From: Comamonas sp. lk
Lineage (GTDB): Bacteria; Pseudomonadota; Gammaproteobacteria; Burkholderiales; Burkholderiaceae_C
DNA: 64,000 nt
Assembly: GCF_900564145.1 (NCBI RefSeq)
Contig: NZ_UOOB01000001.1
Location: forward strand, 3,908,754 to 3,972,753
Direction of reading: 5' to 3'
Positions 17,446 to 26,105 of this stretch are shown piece after piece. The stretch's first letter is position 1. Each line of letters starts with the position of its first letter. Below the pieces are notes generated by a model. It was not told where the DNA came from. It did not search any database and worked only from the letters and a program-made list of their open reading frames with translations. The translations under genes were made by a program, and so were the position numbers.

Positions 17446-18063
17446 ATGCACATGAACCAGGCCTTGATTTCCCGCGTGATCACCAGCCGAGCAGCCCGCC
17501 TTGCGGCAGCCGTCGGCCTGGTTGCTTTGACTGCAGCCTGCGCAGTGCCGTCTGGATACGATTCCGGCTACGGCGGAAGTTATGGCTCAGGCTATGGCGG
17601 TGGCTCAGGTTATAGCGGCAGCGTCTCCACCACCACGATTTACGGGGCACAGCCGGTCTACCCTGCCTATCCGGCCTATCGTGAGCGCCCCGACTGGAAT
17701 GCCTTTGAGCGCGAGCGAGATCGCCGCCAATGGGAAATGGCCCGTGAACGTGAAATCAACCGGGAGCGACAGCAGCAATTTCGCGAACGCGAGCAATGGC
17801 AGCGCCAGCAGGAGCGCGACCGCGCCCAGCAACAACGCGATCAGCAGCAAATGCAGCGCGACCAGCAACGCATGCAGGAACAGCAGCGCCGTGACCGTGA
17901 GCGCCAGCAGCAGCAGCAGCAGCAAAGTCAACGCGGCCCGCAGTGGATGCAGCGCGATCAGGAGCGCCAGAATCGCCCGCAGCAGCAGGAGCCAGAGCGC
18001 CGACCAAGTGAACGCGAAAATCGCACACCGCACGCCTTCCCTCCGCGCGGGGACTGGCGCTAA
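17446..18063 (+). CDS. Gln/Arg-rich putative lipoprotein of unknown function
   Basis: A 205-residue protein not assigned to a named family. Residues 1-32 look like a lipoprotein signal with lipobox LTAAC and acylated Cys32. Residues 36-60 are a Gly/Tyr/Ser-rich repeat (GYGGSYGSGYGGGSG type). Residues about 80-185 are extremely rich in Gln, Arg and Glu (RDQQQMQRDQQRM and a run of seven Gln), predicted as a long charged helix or disordered. A proline-rich tail follows. Start at the ATG of 17446, or 17452. It follows the riboswitch region by about 240 bp and stands alone. Surface or cell-wall attachment is a guess. Confidence 0.7.
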   Translation: MHMNQALISRVITSRAARLAAAVGLVALTAACAVPSGYDSGYGGSYGSGYGGGSGYSGSVSTTTIYGAQPVYPAYPAYRERPDWNAFERERDRRQWEMAREREINRERQQQFREREQWQRQQERDRAQQQRDQQQMQRDQQRMQEQQRRDRERQQQQQQQSQRGPQWMQRDQERQNRPQQQEPERRPSERENRTPHAFPPRGDWR

Positions 18064-18205
18064 CAAGGTCTGCAAGATCTGACAACGAGACTCGAAACCA
18101 CTCCTTGGAGCCATTCCGAACCCGCAGACTTGAAGCCGTTTTTATTTTTACGGCAAGCACACCATAATTTGCAGGCATTGAACCCGAGCTCAAAGGATTT
18201 GAGCC

Positions 18206-18928
18206 ATGACAGTGCATTCCAAACTCCTACGGTTTGATATGGTGACCTCTCAAATTTCCTCTCGCCGTCCGGTCTTTGCATCAAAACTGGTTTGGGCGGC
18301 ATGGGCTGCGGCGCTGTGCCTGGCTGCTCCCGTGCAAGCCCAGGTGATGCGCTGCACCGATGCCAAAACCGGTGAAGTCACCTATACCAATGGCAGCTGT
18401 CTGGCTGGCGAGGCCGCGCAACTGGTGCAGGCCCCACGCAGCCCAGAGGAGATTGCCAGAGAGCGTGCCGAAGCCGCCGCTGCCCGGGAACGCAGCAAGG
18501 CCGAGATAGCACGTGACGAAGCCCAGCGCCGCCAGCGCGAGGAGCAGGAACGCAAAGAGCGCGCTGCGCAAGAAAAAGCCCTGGCGCAAAGCGGCAACCT
18601 GGAAAACACCCCCGCCTGCAGACAGGCCAGGGAACGCTTGAACAGCATACTGGCCGAAGCCAATCCGGATCCGGCCACCTGGGGAGAGCGCAGCCAAGCT
18701 GCCCAGCAGCAGATGGAAATGAGCTGCCTGGGCGCAGCGGCCTATCAGCAGTTGCAGCAAACACGGGCGCTACAGCCCAATGCCATCAACCGCCCGCAGT
18801 TCGGTTACGGACGGCCCCATCTGCGTCCTCCATTACGACCAGTGCCGTCGCTCCCCCCCGCCAAAATCGTCAACTGCAATGTGTTCCGTTGCTATGACGA
18901 CCGAGGCGGCGTGCACCCCATTCCCTGA
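18206..18928 (+). CDS. DUF4124-domain exported protein
   Basis: A 240-residue protein, or 229 if the ATG at 18239 is used. A hydrophobic signal segment (LVWAAWAAALCLAAPVQA) is followed by a DUF4124 domain: QVMRCTDAKTGEVTYTNGSC with its paired cysteines. The middle (about 80-135) is a charged, Ala/Glu/Arg-rich predicted coiled coil. The C-terminal part has four Cys (PACRQ, MSCLG, VNCNVFRCYD) and a Pro-rich segment. DUF4124 proteins are small periplasmic proteins of unknown role, common in betaproteobacteria. It appears to be monocistronic. Confidence 0.75.
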   Translation: MTVHSKLLRFDMVTSQISSRRPVFASKLVWAAWAAALCLAAPVQAQVMRCTDAKTGEVTYTNGSCLAGEAAQLVQAPRSPEEIARERAEAAAARERSKAEIARDEAQRRQREEQERKERAAQEKALAQSGNLENTPACRQARERLNSILAEANPDPATWGERSQAAQQQMEMSCLGAAAYQQLQQTRALQPNAINRPQFGYGRPHLRPPLRPVPSLPPAKIVNCNVFRCYDDRGGVHPIP

Positions 18929-18935
18929 GAGTCCG

Positions 18936-19871
18936 TTACTCCTTCAGCCCTTGGAGCACCGCGGGATAGCGCAGCGCCAGACGCAACTCGGTCTTGAGCC
19001 GCTGGTTGCGCATTCTGCGTGACTCGCTCATGAAGCTGAGCAGCGTGGCGGGAAGCGCTGTTGCGGCCTGCTCTCGCGCAATGCGTGGCGGGCGCGGCAA
19101 ACCGTAGAGATCGGCCGCCAGATCGAAGTAATCTCCCATCTTGAGCTGCGTGTCGTCACTGACGTGATAGATGCGCTGGGCCTTGCCGCGCCACAAGGCC
19201 AGCACGCAGGCGCGGGCCAGATCGTCGGCATGGATATGGTTGGTATAGACATCGTCATCGGCTTGCAGCACCTGCGTGCCCCGCAACAATCGCGCGCGCG
19301 GTGTGCCGCCTTCCCGATCCGGCGCATAAATGCCGGGAATGCGCAAGATGCTGGCGCGCAGCCCTGAGCGGCCGGCGAAACGCACGGCCCGCTCCGCATT
19401 CACCCGGCGCAGCCCCCGCTCCGTGGCAGGTGCGACCGAGCGGGACTCGGCCACCCATTGCCCCTGGCAGTCCCCATAGACTCCCGAGGTCGAGCCATAC
19501 ACCAGGCTGAGAGGCTGGCTGCGCAAGCGCAGCACCTGCAGCAAGGCCATGGTGCGCGGATCCAGCGCCTGGCCCTGGGTGCTAGGCGGCGGCGCCAGAT
19601 GCAGCACCCGCGTGGCAATACCGGCCAGGCGGCGCAGCGTGGCTGGCTGATCCAGATCGCCCAGCAAAGGGCGGATGCCCTTGGCGCGCAGCGCATCCTG
19701 ACGACTGGCATCGCGTGTCAGCGCCAGCAGGGCCACGCCGCGGCCGCTGCGACCGGCCGGTTGCAGCACCCGTGCAGCGCGCTGCCCCACATCGCCACAT
19801 CCGATGATGAGCACACGTTCACGACGAAAGCGCGCCGGCAGCGCGCCCAATGGGTTTTGATTTGAGGGCAA
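18936..19871 (-). CDS. NAD(P)-dependent epimerase/dehydratase-like protein (YeeZ-like SDR)
   Basis: A 311-residue extended-SDR-like protein. The N-terminal VLIIGCGDVGQRAARVL is the GxGxxG nucleotide site. VYGSTSGVYGD matches the YxxxG region of the YeeZ group, and RILRIPGIYAP-like ILRIPGIYAPDREG is also typical. The catalytic YxxxK is not evident. Function is unknown for the family beyond a likely NAD(P)-linked role. It is convergent with the DUF4124 gene (only 7 bp apart) and divergent from the flavin reductase at 19967, 95 bp away. Confidence 0.82.
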   Translation of the reverse strand: MPSNQNPLGALPARFRRERVLIIGCGDVGQRAARVLQPAGRSGRGVALLALTRDASRQDALRAKGIRPLLGDLDQPATLRRLAGIATRVLHLAPPPSTQGQALDPRTMALLQVLRLRSQPLSLVYGSTSGVYGDCQGQWVAESRSVAPATERGLRRVNAERAVRFAGRSGLRASILRIPGIYAPDREGGTPRARLLRGTQVLQADDDVYTNHIHADDLARACVLALWRGKAQRIYHVSDDTQLKMGDYFDLAADLYGLPRPPRIAREQAATALPATLLSFMSESRRMRNQRLKTELRLALRYPAVLQGLKE

Positions 19872-19966
19872 AATTGAGACCTGCTGCGTAGGTGGTCATC
19901 CACGCTGCTGCGGTTGCGGCAGAGGCATGACTACAAGAAACGCGTTCAAGGATAACCAAAAACGTC

Positions 19967-21013
19967 ATGACCGAGATTGCCCACGCCTCTTACGAGATCA
20001 CCGTTCAGCCCAGCGGCCGAGCATTTGCCACTCAGGGCTCCGAAACCATTCTGGCCGCAGCCATACGCACCGGCGTAGGCCTGCCCTATGGCTGTAAGGA
20101 TGGCGCCTGCGGCTCCTGCAAGTGCAAGAAGCTGAGCGGCGAAGTGAGCCACGGCGCGCACTCCGACAAGGCCTTGTCTGCCGAGGAAGAGGCCGCCGGC
20201 TATGTGCTGACCTGCTGCGCCACGCCTCACACGCCCGTGGTGCTCGAGTCGCGCCAGGTGACGGACGCCAGCTCTTTCCCAATCAAGAAGATGCCGGTGC
20301 GCGTATCGGGTCTGGAAAAAAAATCGTCTGACGTGATGCAAGTGGGCCTGCAGCTGCCGGCCAGCGAGAAATTCCGCTACCACGCCGGTCAGTATGTGGA
20401 ATTCATACTGCGCGACGGCTCGCGCCGCGCCTACTCTATGGCCACGGCACCCCATGTGCAGGAAACCGCCCCCGGCATCGAGCTGCATATCCGCCACATG
20501 CCCGGCGGCAAGTTCACCGACCATGTGTTTGGCACCATGAAGGAAAAGGAAATTTTGCGCGTGGAAGGCCCGTTCGGCAGCTTCTTCCTGCGCGAGGACT
20601 CGGACAAGCCCATCATCTTGCTGGCCTCGGGCACCGGTTTTGCGCCCATCAAGGCGCTGATCGAGCACATGCGCCACAAGGGCATCAACCGCCCCACCTC
20701 GCTGTACTGGGGCGGCCGCCGTCCGGAAGATCTGTACTACGCCAGCTGGATTGCCGAGCACACGGCCGACATGCCCCAGTTCCAGTACGTGCCCGTGGTC
20801 TCCGACGCCCAGGCCGGGGATGCCTGGACCGGCCGCACCGGTTTTGTGCACCAGGCCGTGCTCGACGACTTTGCCGATCTCTCCGGCTATCAGGTCTATG
20901 CCTGCGGCGCACCCGTGGTGGTGGATTCGGCCCGCAGCGCCTACATCAAGGATCGCGGCCTGCCGGAAGAGGAATTCTTCGCCGACGCTTTTACTTCCGA
21001 AGCCGACAAGTAA
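19967..21013 (+). CDS. Ferredoxin-FAD oxidoreductase (CDP-6-deoxyglucoseen reductase-like)
   Basis: A 348-residue electron-transfer flavoprotein. The N-terminal plant-type [2Fe-2S] domain (about 5-95) has Cys ligands in CKDGACGSCKC and a late CC pair. The FAD domain (about 105-205) has the RRAYSMATAP flavin motif, and the NAD domain has ASGTGFAPIKALIEH. The order ferredoxin-FAD-NAD is that of AscD and phenol hydroxylase reductases. Betaproteobacterial homologues are named CDP-6-deoxy-delta-3,4-glucoseen reductase, but no deoxysugar genes are present here, so the electron acceptor is unknown. The real role may be as a reductase for an oxygenase encoded elsewhere. Confidence 0.86.
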   Translation: MTEIAHASYEITVQPSGRAFATQGSETILAAAIRTGVGLPYGCKDGACGSCKCKKLSGEVSHGAHSDKALSAEEEAAGYVLTCCATPHTPVVLESRQVTDASSFPIKKMPVRVSGLEKKSSDVMQVGLQLPASEKFRYHAGQYVEFILRDGSRRAYSMATAPHVQETAPGIELHIRHMPGGKFTDHVFGTMKEKEILRVEGPFGSFFLREDSDKPIILLASGTGFAPIKALIEHMRHKGINRPTSLYWGGRRPEDLYYASWIAEHTADMPQFQYVPVVSDAQAGDAWTGRTGFVHQAVLDDFADLSGYQVYACGAPVVVDSARSAYIKDRGLPEEEFFADAFTSEADK

Positions 21014-21133
21014 ACAGCGCCTTCAAGCACACCCTGGAGTCAAAGCATCTCGAACCAGGGTTTGCGCGCAGTTTTCCTGCCTCAATAACTGCGCCCACCG
21101 ATAGGGTTGCAATTTTTTGCACAATACACAGCC

Positions 21134-22102
21134 ATGAACCGTAGAAACAGCCTTCTCTCGGTCATGGCGGCCGCAGCTGCCTTGGCCTCTCCTCTTGCCC
21201 TGGCCCAAGAACCCATCCGTCTGATCGTGCCCTATGCGCCCGGTGGTCCTCTGGACATCACCTCGCGCGCACTGGCCGAGCGGGTGCGTGATTCTCTGGG
21301 TGTGGTCATCATCGACAACAAGGCCGGAGCCGGCGGCAACATCGGTGCCGATGCCGTGGCCAAGGCCACCCCCGATGGCATGACCATAGGCCTGGCAGCC
21401 ACGGCCACGCACGCCGTCAACCCCTGGCTCTATTCCAAGATGCCCTACGACGCAGGCAAGGACTTTGCCGGCATCACGCAAATGGTGCGCGTACCCAATG
21501 TGCTGGTGATAAACGCCGCCAAGGCCGAGCAGCTCAAGATCCACAGCGTGGCCGATCTGATCGCCTACGCCAAAAGCCATCCTGCCAAACTCAACTACGG
21601 CAGTGGCGGCAATGGTTCTGCAGGCCATCTGGCCGGCGAGATGCTCAAGCAGAAAGCCGGTATTTTTGCCCTGCACGTACCTTACCGTGGCGCCAATCCG
21701 GCACAGCTGGCCCTGCTGTCGGGCGAGGTTGATTTCAACATCGACAACCTAGCCGCCGCCGCACCCAATATCAAGAGCGGCAAGCTCAAGGCGCTGGCCG
21801 TGACATCGCTCAATGCCACACCGCTGCTGCCCGGCGTGCCTCCCCTGTCCAAGACCTACCCCGGTTTCTCCATTGACACCTGGTGGGGTCTGGTGGCTCC
21901 TGCCGGCACACCCAAACCGGTGCTGGACAAGCTGAGCAAGGCCTTCAACGACGCCCTGAACGCCCCCGAGACCAAGACCCGCTTCAACACGCTGATGGCC
22001 GAACCCGTGGGCTCCACGCCCGCCGAGTTCGACAAGTTCATGGCTGCCGAACGCGCCAAGTACCAGCCCATCGTCAAGGCCTCCGGCGCCAAGGTGGACT
22101 GA
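21134..22102 (+). CDS. Bug/TctC-family tripartite tricarboxylate receptor
   Basis: A 322-residue periplasmic receptor, the second Bug protein here and exactly the same length as the one at 2348-3316. A signal peptide (MNRRNSLLSVMAAAAALASPLALA) is followed by EPIRLIVPYAPGGPLDITSR. The YRGANPAQLALLSGEVDF region forms the ligand pocket. In the first cleft loop it has PGGPLD where most family members have GGxxD, so the ligand probably differs from that of the other copy. It is an orphan receptor, 120 bp after the reductase gene. The ATG at 21134 gives the proper signal peptide. Confidence 0.9.
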   Translation: MNRRNSLLSVMAAAAALASPLALAQEPIRLIVPYAPGGPLDITSRALAERVRDSLGVVIIDNKAGAGGNIGADAVAKATPDGMTIGLAATATHAVNPWLYSKMPYDAGKDFAGITQMVRVPNVLVINAAKAEQLKIHSVADLIAYAKSHPAKLNYGSGGNGSAGHLAGEMLKQKAGIFALHVPYRGANPAQLALLSGEVDFNIDNLAAAAPNIKSGKLKALAVTSLNATPLLPGVPPLSKTYPGFSIDTWWGLVAPAGTPKPVLDKLSKAFNDALNAPETKTRFNTLMAEPVGSTPAEFDKFMAAERAKYQPIVKASGAKVD

Positions 22103-22123
22103 TACCCCTGCGCCAGCCAGCAA

Positions 22124-22155
22124 AAAGCCCCGTCGCTGCAAGGCCATGGGGCTTT
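22124..22155 (+). terminator. Intrinsic terminator after the second Bug gene
   Basis: Stem AAAGCCCC / GGGGCTTT with a 16-nt loop, 21 nt past the stop. A short T-rich stretch follows (GATGTTTTTAG). Confidence 0.65.
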
Positions 22156-22185
22156 GATGTTTTTAGCCTCCATCGCTTGAGGAAC

Positions 22186-22206
22186 AAGCGCAAGCAGCTA
22201 TCAAAT
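22186..22206. repeat. Dispersed intergenic motif AAGCGCAAGCAGCTAT
   Basis: Sixteen bases identical to 949-964 and followed by CAAAT. Close variants: 51468-51481 (one mismatch over 14) and 38724-38736 on the minus strand (one mismatch). Shorter related pieces (AGCTATCAAA, CGCTATCAAA) occur at 45781-45790 and 48141-48150. All are between genes. The pattern fits a short family-wide intergenic repeat of Comamonadaceae. Confidence 0.5.
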
Positions 22207-22219
22207 CAGGAATAAATCA

Positions 22220-22723
22220 TCAGCGCCACCAATCGGGGCCGGACTTGAGCTCAATCCCCTGGTCGGCCACGGCCTGCAGCTGCGCGGCACTTACACATTG
22301 CGGCACGACTTCGGCCAGCGGAACCAGCACAAAAGCCCGCTCCCACATGCGCGGATGCGGCACGAGCAGCTCGGCAGCCTCTGACTGCCAGTCCGCCCAG
22401 AGTTCAATATCCAGGTCCAGCGTGCGCGGTGCATTGCGGTAAGGCCGCTCGCGGCCGGCGGCCAGCTCCAGCGCCTGCAGCGCATGGAGAAACTCCTGCG
22501 GCGCCTGCTGCGTCTCGACCAAGGCCAAGGCATTCAGATAGTCGGGGCCAGAAGAATCCACGGGAGCCGTGCTGTAGAGCGAAGACACTGCCAGCAACTG
22601 CGTCTGCGGCAAGCGGGCCATGGCCAGCACCGCTTCGCGCAGCACCTGGCCTGCATCGCCCAGATTCGCACCCAAGCCCACCGCCACCGTATTCGGCGGC
22701 AGTACGGCCAGGGGCTTACTCAT
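22220..22723 (-). CDS. folK: HPPK, 2-amino-4-hydroxy-6-hydroxymethyldihydropteridine diphosphokinase
   Basis: A 167-residue folate enzyme. It transfers pyrophosphate from ATP to 6-hydroxymethyl-7,8-dihydropterin. Motifs: AVGLGANLGD at the N-terminus, SSLYSTAPVDSSGPDYLN and RTLDLDIELW, which carries the two catalytic Asp residues, and VPHPRMWERAFVLVPLAEV. The start at 22723 overlaps the pcnB stop by 8 nt (ATGAGTAA), so the two are translationally coupled. The pcnB-folK order is usual in beta- and gammaproteobacteria. Confidence 0.93.
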   Translation of the reverse strand: MSKPLAVLPPNTVAVGLGANLGDAGQVLREAVLAMARLPQTQLLAVSSLYSTAPVDSSGPDYLNALALVETQQAPQEFLHALQALELAAGRERPYRNAPRTLDLDIELWADWQSEAAELLVPHPRMWERAFVLVPLAEVVPQCVSAAQLQAVADQGIELKSGPDWWR

Positions 22724-24302
22724 TGCCGCCGCTGCTGCCGGCACCCTCGGCGCCAGCAGGCTTGCGGCGACGGCGGCGGCGCTTCTTGGGAGCGCCTCCA
22801 TCCTCTGCAACCTGATCCAGCATGGCCGGCTCTGCGGAGTCAGCCACAGCACCGTCTTCACGCACAGCCTTGGCACGGGGTGCACGCGGCGCCTTGGGTG
22901 TGCTCGATTGCTGGGCACGCTGGCGGGCACGCTGCTCGTCGCGGGCCTGGGCAATCAGGTCTTCGCGCACGGCATCATTGGCCTGCTGGAACTCCTGCCA
23001 CCAGGCGGCCAGGCTTTCCTCGATCTCGCCCACATCGGCACGCAGGCGCAAAAAGTCAAAACCGGCACGAAAACGTGGCTGCGCCACCAGGGAGAGCGGA
23101 GTGGCTCCGGTGCGCTTGTCAAAGCGCGGCTGCATGACCCAGATTTCCCGCATGTCCGCCGCCAGCTTGCCGCGGCCCGACACATCGCCAATGCGCGCGT
23201 CAAACACTTCGTCAATCGACTCCTGCAGCGCGGGGAAAGGATGCGAGCCCTTGGCCAGACGCTTTTCCCAGCCGGTCTTCACGTCCTGCCAGAGCACGCA
23301 GGCCAGCAGAAAGCTCGGCGCCACAGGCTTGCCTTCGCCCACGCGGCGATCGGTATCGATCAGGGCGGCCTGCACAAACGGGTGGTCTGCACGCTCCATG
23401 ACCACGTCCAGCAAGGGATAGATGCCGCGCGACAGGCCCAGGGCCTTCAACTGTTCCACCGAGGCAATGGCATGGCCGGTCTGCAGCAACTTAAGCATTT
23501 CGTCAAACAAACGGCTTTGCGGCACATCGTTGAGCAAGGGCTCGCATTCCACCAGCGGCTTGGCCGTCTTGGCATCGAGCTTGAAGCCCTTGCCCGCAAG
23601 CTTGGCCGCAAAGCGCACGGCGCGGATGATGCGCACCGGGTCTTCGCGATAGCGCGTGGCCGGGTCGCCAATCATGCGCAGCACTTTTTTCTTGGCATCC
23701 GCAATGCCGCCGTGATAGTCGACCACGATTTGTGTCTCGGGGTCGTAGTACATGGCGTTGATGGTGAAGTCGCGGCGCGTGGCATCCTGGTCCTGCGGAC
23801 CCCAGACGTTGTCGCGCAGCACACGGCCGCTGGCATCCACCGCATGCTTCATGCTGGCCAGCTGGACTTTGCTGGTGCGCTCGTTGCCACTCACGGCTTC
23901 AGCAGCGCTGTTGTCCAGAAAGGCGCGGAAAGTGGAGACTTCGATGACTTCGTTCTCGCGCCCGCGGCCGTAGACCACGTGCACGATACGAAAGCGCTTG
24001 CCGATGATGAAGGCGCGGCGAAACAGGCTTTTGACCTGCTCGGGCGTGGCATTAGTGGCCACGTCGAAATCCTTGGGACGCAGGCCCAGCAGCAGATCGC
24101 GCACCGCGCCACCCACGATGTAGGCCTCGTAGCCCTCATCCTTCAATGTCTGCACCACATCCACGGCACGGTGGTCCACCAGATTGGGGTCAATGCCGTG
24201 CACTTGCACCGGCACCTCGTCGCGCTTGCCGAACTTGGGCTTGCGCGAACGTGTGGCCGAGGGCTCTTTGCCCAGCAGCTTGTCGATAAACGTTTTGATC
24301 AT
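22716..24302 (-). CDS. pcnB: Poly(A) polymerase I
   Basis: A 528-residue class II nucleotidyltransferase that adds poly(A) tails to RNA for decay. The catalytic block is AYIVGGAVRDLLLG with RPKDFDVATNA, carrying the two metal-binding Asp. RRDFTINAMYYD and REDPVRIIRAVRFAAKL are the RNA-binding neck. The C-terminal ~100 residues are low in complexity and basic, including KKRRRRRRK, longer than in E. coli PcnB and probably an RNA-binding tail. The PAP group rather than CCA-adding enzyme is indicated by this C-terminal region and the pcnB-folK context. It overlaps the upstream HAD gene by 4 nt. Confidence 0.93.
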   Translation of the reverse strand: MIKTFIDKLLGKEPSATRSRKPKFGKRDEVPVQVHGIDPNLVDHRAVDVVQTLKDEGYEAYIVGGAVRDLLLGLRPKDFDVATNATPEQVKSLFRRAFIIGKRFRIVHVVYGRGRENEVIEVSTFRAFLDNSAAEAVSGNERTSKVQLASMKHAVDASGRVLRDNVWGPQDQDATRRDFTINAMYYDPETQIVVDYHGGIADAKKKVLRMIGDPATRYREDPVRIIRAVRFAAKLAGKGFKLDAKTAKPLVECEPLLNDVPQSRLFDEMLKLLQTGHAIASVEQLKALGLSRGIYPLLDVVMERADHPFVQAALIDTDRRVGEGKPVAPSFLLACVLWQDVKTGWEKRLAKGSHPFPALQESIDEVFDARIGDVSGRGKLAADMREIWVMQPRFDKRTGATPLSLVAQPRFRAGFDFLRLRADVGEIEESLAAWWQEFQQANDAVREDLIAQARDEQRARQRAQQSSTPKAPRAPRAKAVREDGAVADSAEPAMLDQVAEDGGAPKKRRRRRRKPAGAEGAGSSGGNE

Positions 24303-25003
24303 GGTGCTTTGCTAAATATGTCCACGATGCGCCAGCCGCGTTCCTGAGCCAAAGCTCGCAACCGCTCATCGGGGTTGGTGGCCACGGGATGATTGACACG
24401 CTCCAGCAGCGGCACATCGTTCCACGAGTCACTGTAAAAAGTGGTTTCCACGCCATCCCAGGTCAGGTCCCGGTCTGCCAGCCACTGCTGCATGCGCTGC
24501 ACCTTACCTTCGCGCATATTGGGTATGCCTTCGATCTCGCCCGTGAACCAGCCGCTCGCATCGCGCACCAGTTCCGTAGCCAGCAGGTGCTGCACGCCAA
24601 AGGCCTGCGCAATCGGACGGGTCACAAATTCATTGGTCGCCGAGGTAATCACCACGGTGTCGCCTGCATCCAGGTGCTGCTGCACCAGTTGCATGGCCGC
24701 AGGTTGCATGGCGGGCCGGATCACCTCGTCCATGAAACGCTGGTGCGCTGCGTCGGAGGCTTGCTGACCGCGCTCCACCACGGCGGCCGTGGCAAAGCGC
24801 ACATAGTCTGGCACATTGAGCTGACCGGCCTGGTAGTCGGCAAAGAAGGCGTCATTCTGGCGGCCGAACGCTTCGCGGTCGCACCAGCCAATGGCAATGG
24901 AGAACTCGCCCCAGCCATGGTCGGAATCCAGCGGCAGCAGCGTGTGATCCAGGTCAAACAAGGCCAGCTTGGGCTTGTTCGGCAAATCAGAAGAAGTCGA
25001 CAT
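24299..25003 (-). CDS. HAD-IB family phosphatase (SerB-like)
   Basis: A 234-residue HAD hydrolase. Motif I is LALFDLDHTLLPLDSD, with nucleophile Asp and acid Asp two residues on. Motif II is TVVITSATNEFV and motif III/IV is FYSDSWNDVPLLE. It belongs to subfamily IB, related to phosphoserine phosphatase and to the YfhB/CicA branch; substrate uncertain. It sits between hda and pcnB, overlapping pcnB by ATGA, and this order is conserved in Burkholderiales. The start at 25003 was chosen; the longer frame overlaps the hda end and adds a non-family N-terminus. Confidence 0.87.
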   Translation of the reverse strand: MSTSSDLPNKPKLALFDLDHTLLPLDSDHGWGEFSIAIGWCDREAFGRQNDAFFADYQAGQLNVPDYVRFATAAVVERGQQASDAAHQRFMDEVIRPAMQPAAMQLVQQHLDAGDTVVITSATNEFVTRPIAQAFGVQHLLATELVRDASGWFTGEIEGIPNMREGKVQRMQQWLADRDLTWDGVETTFYSDSWNDVPLLERVNHPVATNPDERLRALAQERGWRIVDIFSKAP

Positions 25004-25063
25004 GCAAATCCAACATAAAAACAGGCTCCGGCAGCGCCAGAGCGGAATACGACACACGCGGCG

Positions 25064-25771
25064 TCACTCAGTTTCCATCATGGTCTTGAGCAAGGGGATG
25101 GTGATGGCGCGCTTGTTGCGCAAGGCAAAACCGTCCAGCATGTCCAGCAGTTGCATCAGGCTGCCCAGATCGCGTGAGAAACGCCTGAGCATGTAATCCA
25201 TGACATCGTCGCTCAGAAAAACGCCGCGGACGTCGGCTTCCTGACGCAAGACGGCACGACGGGCCGGCTCATCGAGCAGTTGCAGCTGAAACACATGGCC
25301 CCAGCCCAGCCGGGTGCGCAAATCCTCGCGCAGCTTCAGGTCTGCCACGGGCAGTTGCCCGGCACCCAGCACCCAGCGCGGCGAACCGGTGGCGGGGCTG
25401 GTGGCGTTGACAAACCAGTTGAAGGCCCGGGCCTGCTGCAAGGGCGTGTAGAGATCCACATCATCCATCAGCACGGCAGCCCAGCGTTCGTCAAACTCTG
25501 GCGGAAAGCCCGTGCTCGCATCCATCCAGCCCACCATGGCGCCCTGCTCGCGCAGCGCTTCGCGCACCGCCTTGAGCAAATGGGTTTTTCCAGACCCGGA
25601 CTCGCCCCACAGATAGGTGGGCACCGGCGTACGCGATTGTTGCAGCTGACCGTCGCCCACCCAATGGCGCAAGTGATCGATCACTGCGGCATTCGGGCCG
25701 ACAAAGAAACGCGACAGCGTCGGGCTCGACGCCATGCTGATATTCAAGGCCAGCTGCTTCATCTGCGGCAT
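25064..25771 (-). CDS. hda: DnaA regulatory inactivator Hda
   Basis: A 235-residue DnaA-like AAA+ protein. With the beta clamp it stimulates ATP hydrolysis by DnaA after initiation. The N-terminal QLALNI (residues 5-10) is the beta-clamp binding motif. Walker A is WGESGSGKTHLL, Walker B VLMDDVDLY, and sensor 2 lies in YMLRRFSRDLGSL. It is too short to be DnaA and lacks the DNA-binding domain IV. The ATG at 25771 is preferred, but that at 25762 (MKQLALNI) is equally possible. It is divergent from purM. Confidence 0.9.
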   Translation of the reverse strand: MPQMKQLALNISMASSPTLSRFFVGPNAAVIDHLRHWVGDGQLQQSRTPVPTYLWGESGSGKTHLLKAVREALREQGAMVGWMDASTGFPPEFDERWAAVLMDDVDLYTPLQQARAFNWFVNATSPATGSPRWVLGAGQLPVADLKLREDLRTRLGWGHVFQLQLLDEPARRAVLRQEADVRGVFLSDDVMDYMLRRFSRDLGSLMQLLDMLDGFALRNKRAITIPLLKTMMETE

Positions 25772-26105
25772 ACGCGCAGCGCCCCCTTCCCTAGGCCCGA
25801 GGCGGCCCATGCAGCAGAGTCAGGCAAAAATGTCGTCAGCAGCATCAATGGATGGGAAATACGGAAGTCCTGCGCAAGGCCTCATGACCCGGATCGCGGA
25901 GATAGAAAATGTCTGATTTTAGTCTGCGCCGCGCCCTGTTGGCTGCGAAGCCGCTGTTTTCGCCACACCACGCTCATGCCGTTGCCATAGGCATTGGTCC
26001 AGCAAAACCCTTTGATGCTACACCTTGCCCGCACGCCAAGTCGGCAGGAGCCGTAGAATCCCGGGGTTCTAGCCCACCCAGGGCACACCTGCACCGGATT
26101 CATCG

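Noticed and set aside
19967..21013. Deoxysugar (ascarylose) pathway based on the glucoseen reductase-like protein
   Set aside because: No dehydratase, epimerase or transferase genes of that pathway are near; the name is a family label.
22620..24347. 575-codon plus-strand open frame opposite pcnB
   Set aside because: Antisense artefact of third-position GC in pcnB; no start site, no domains.
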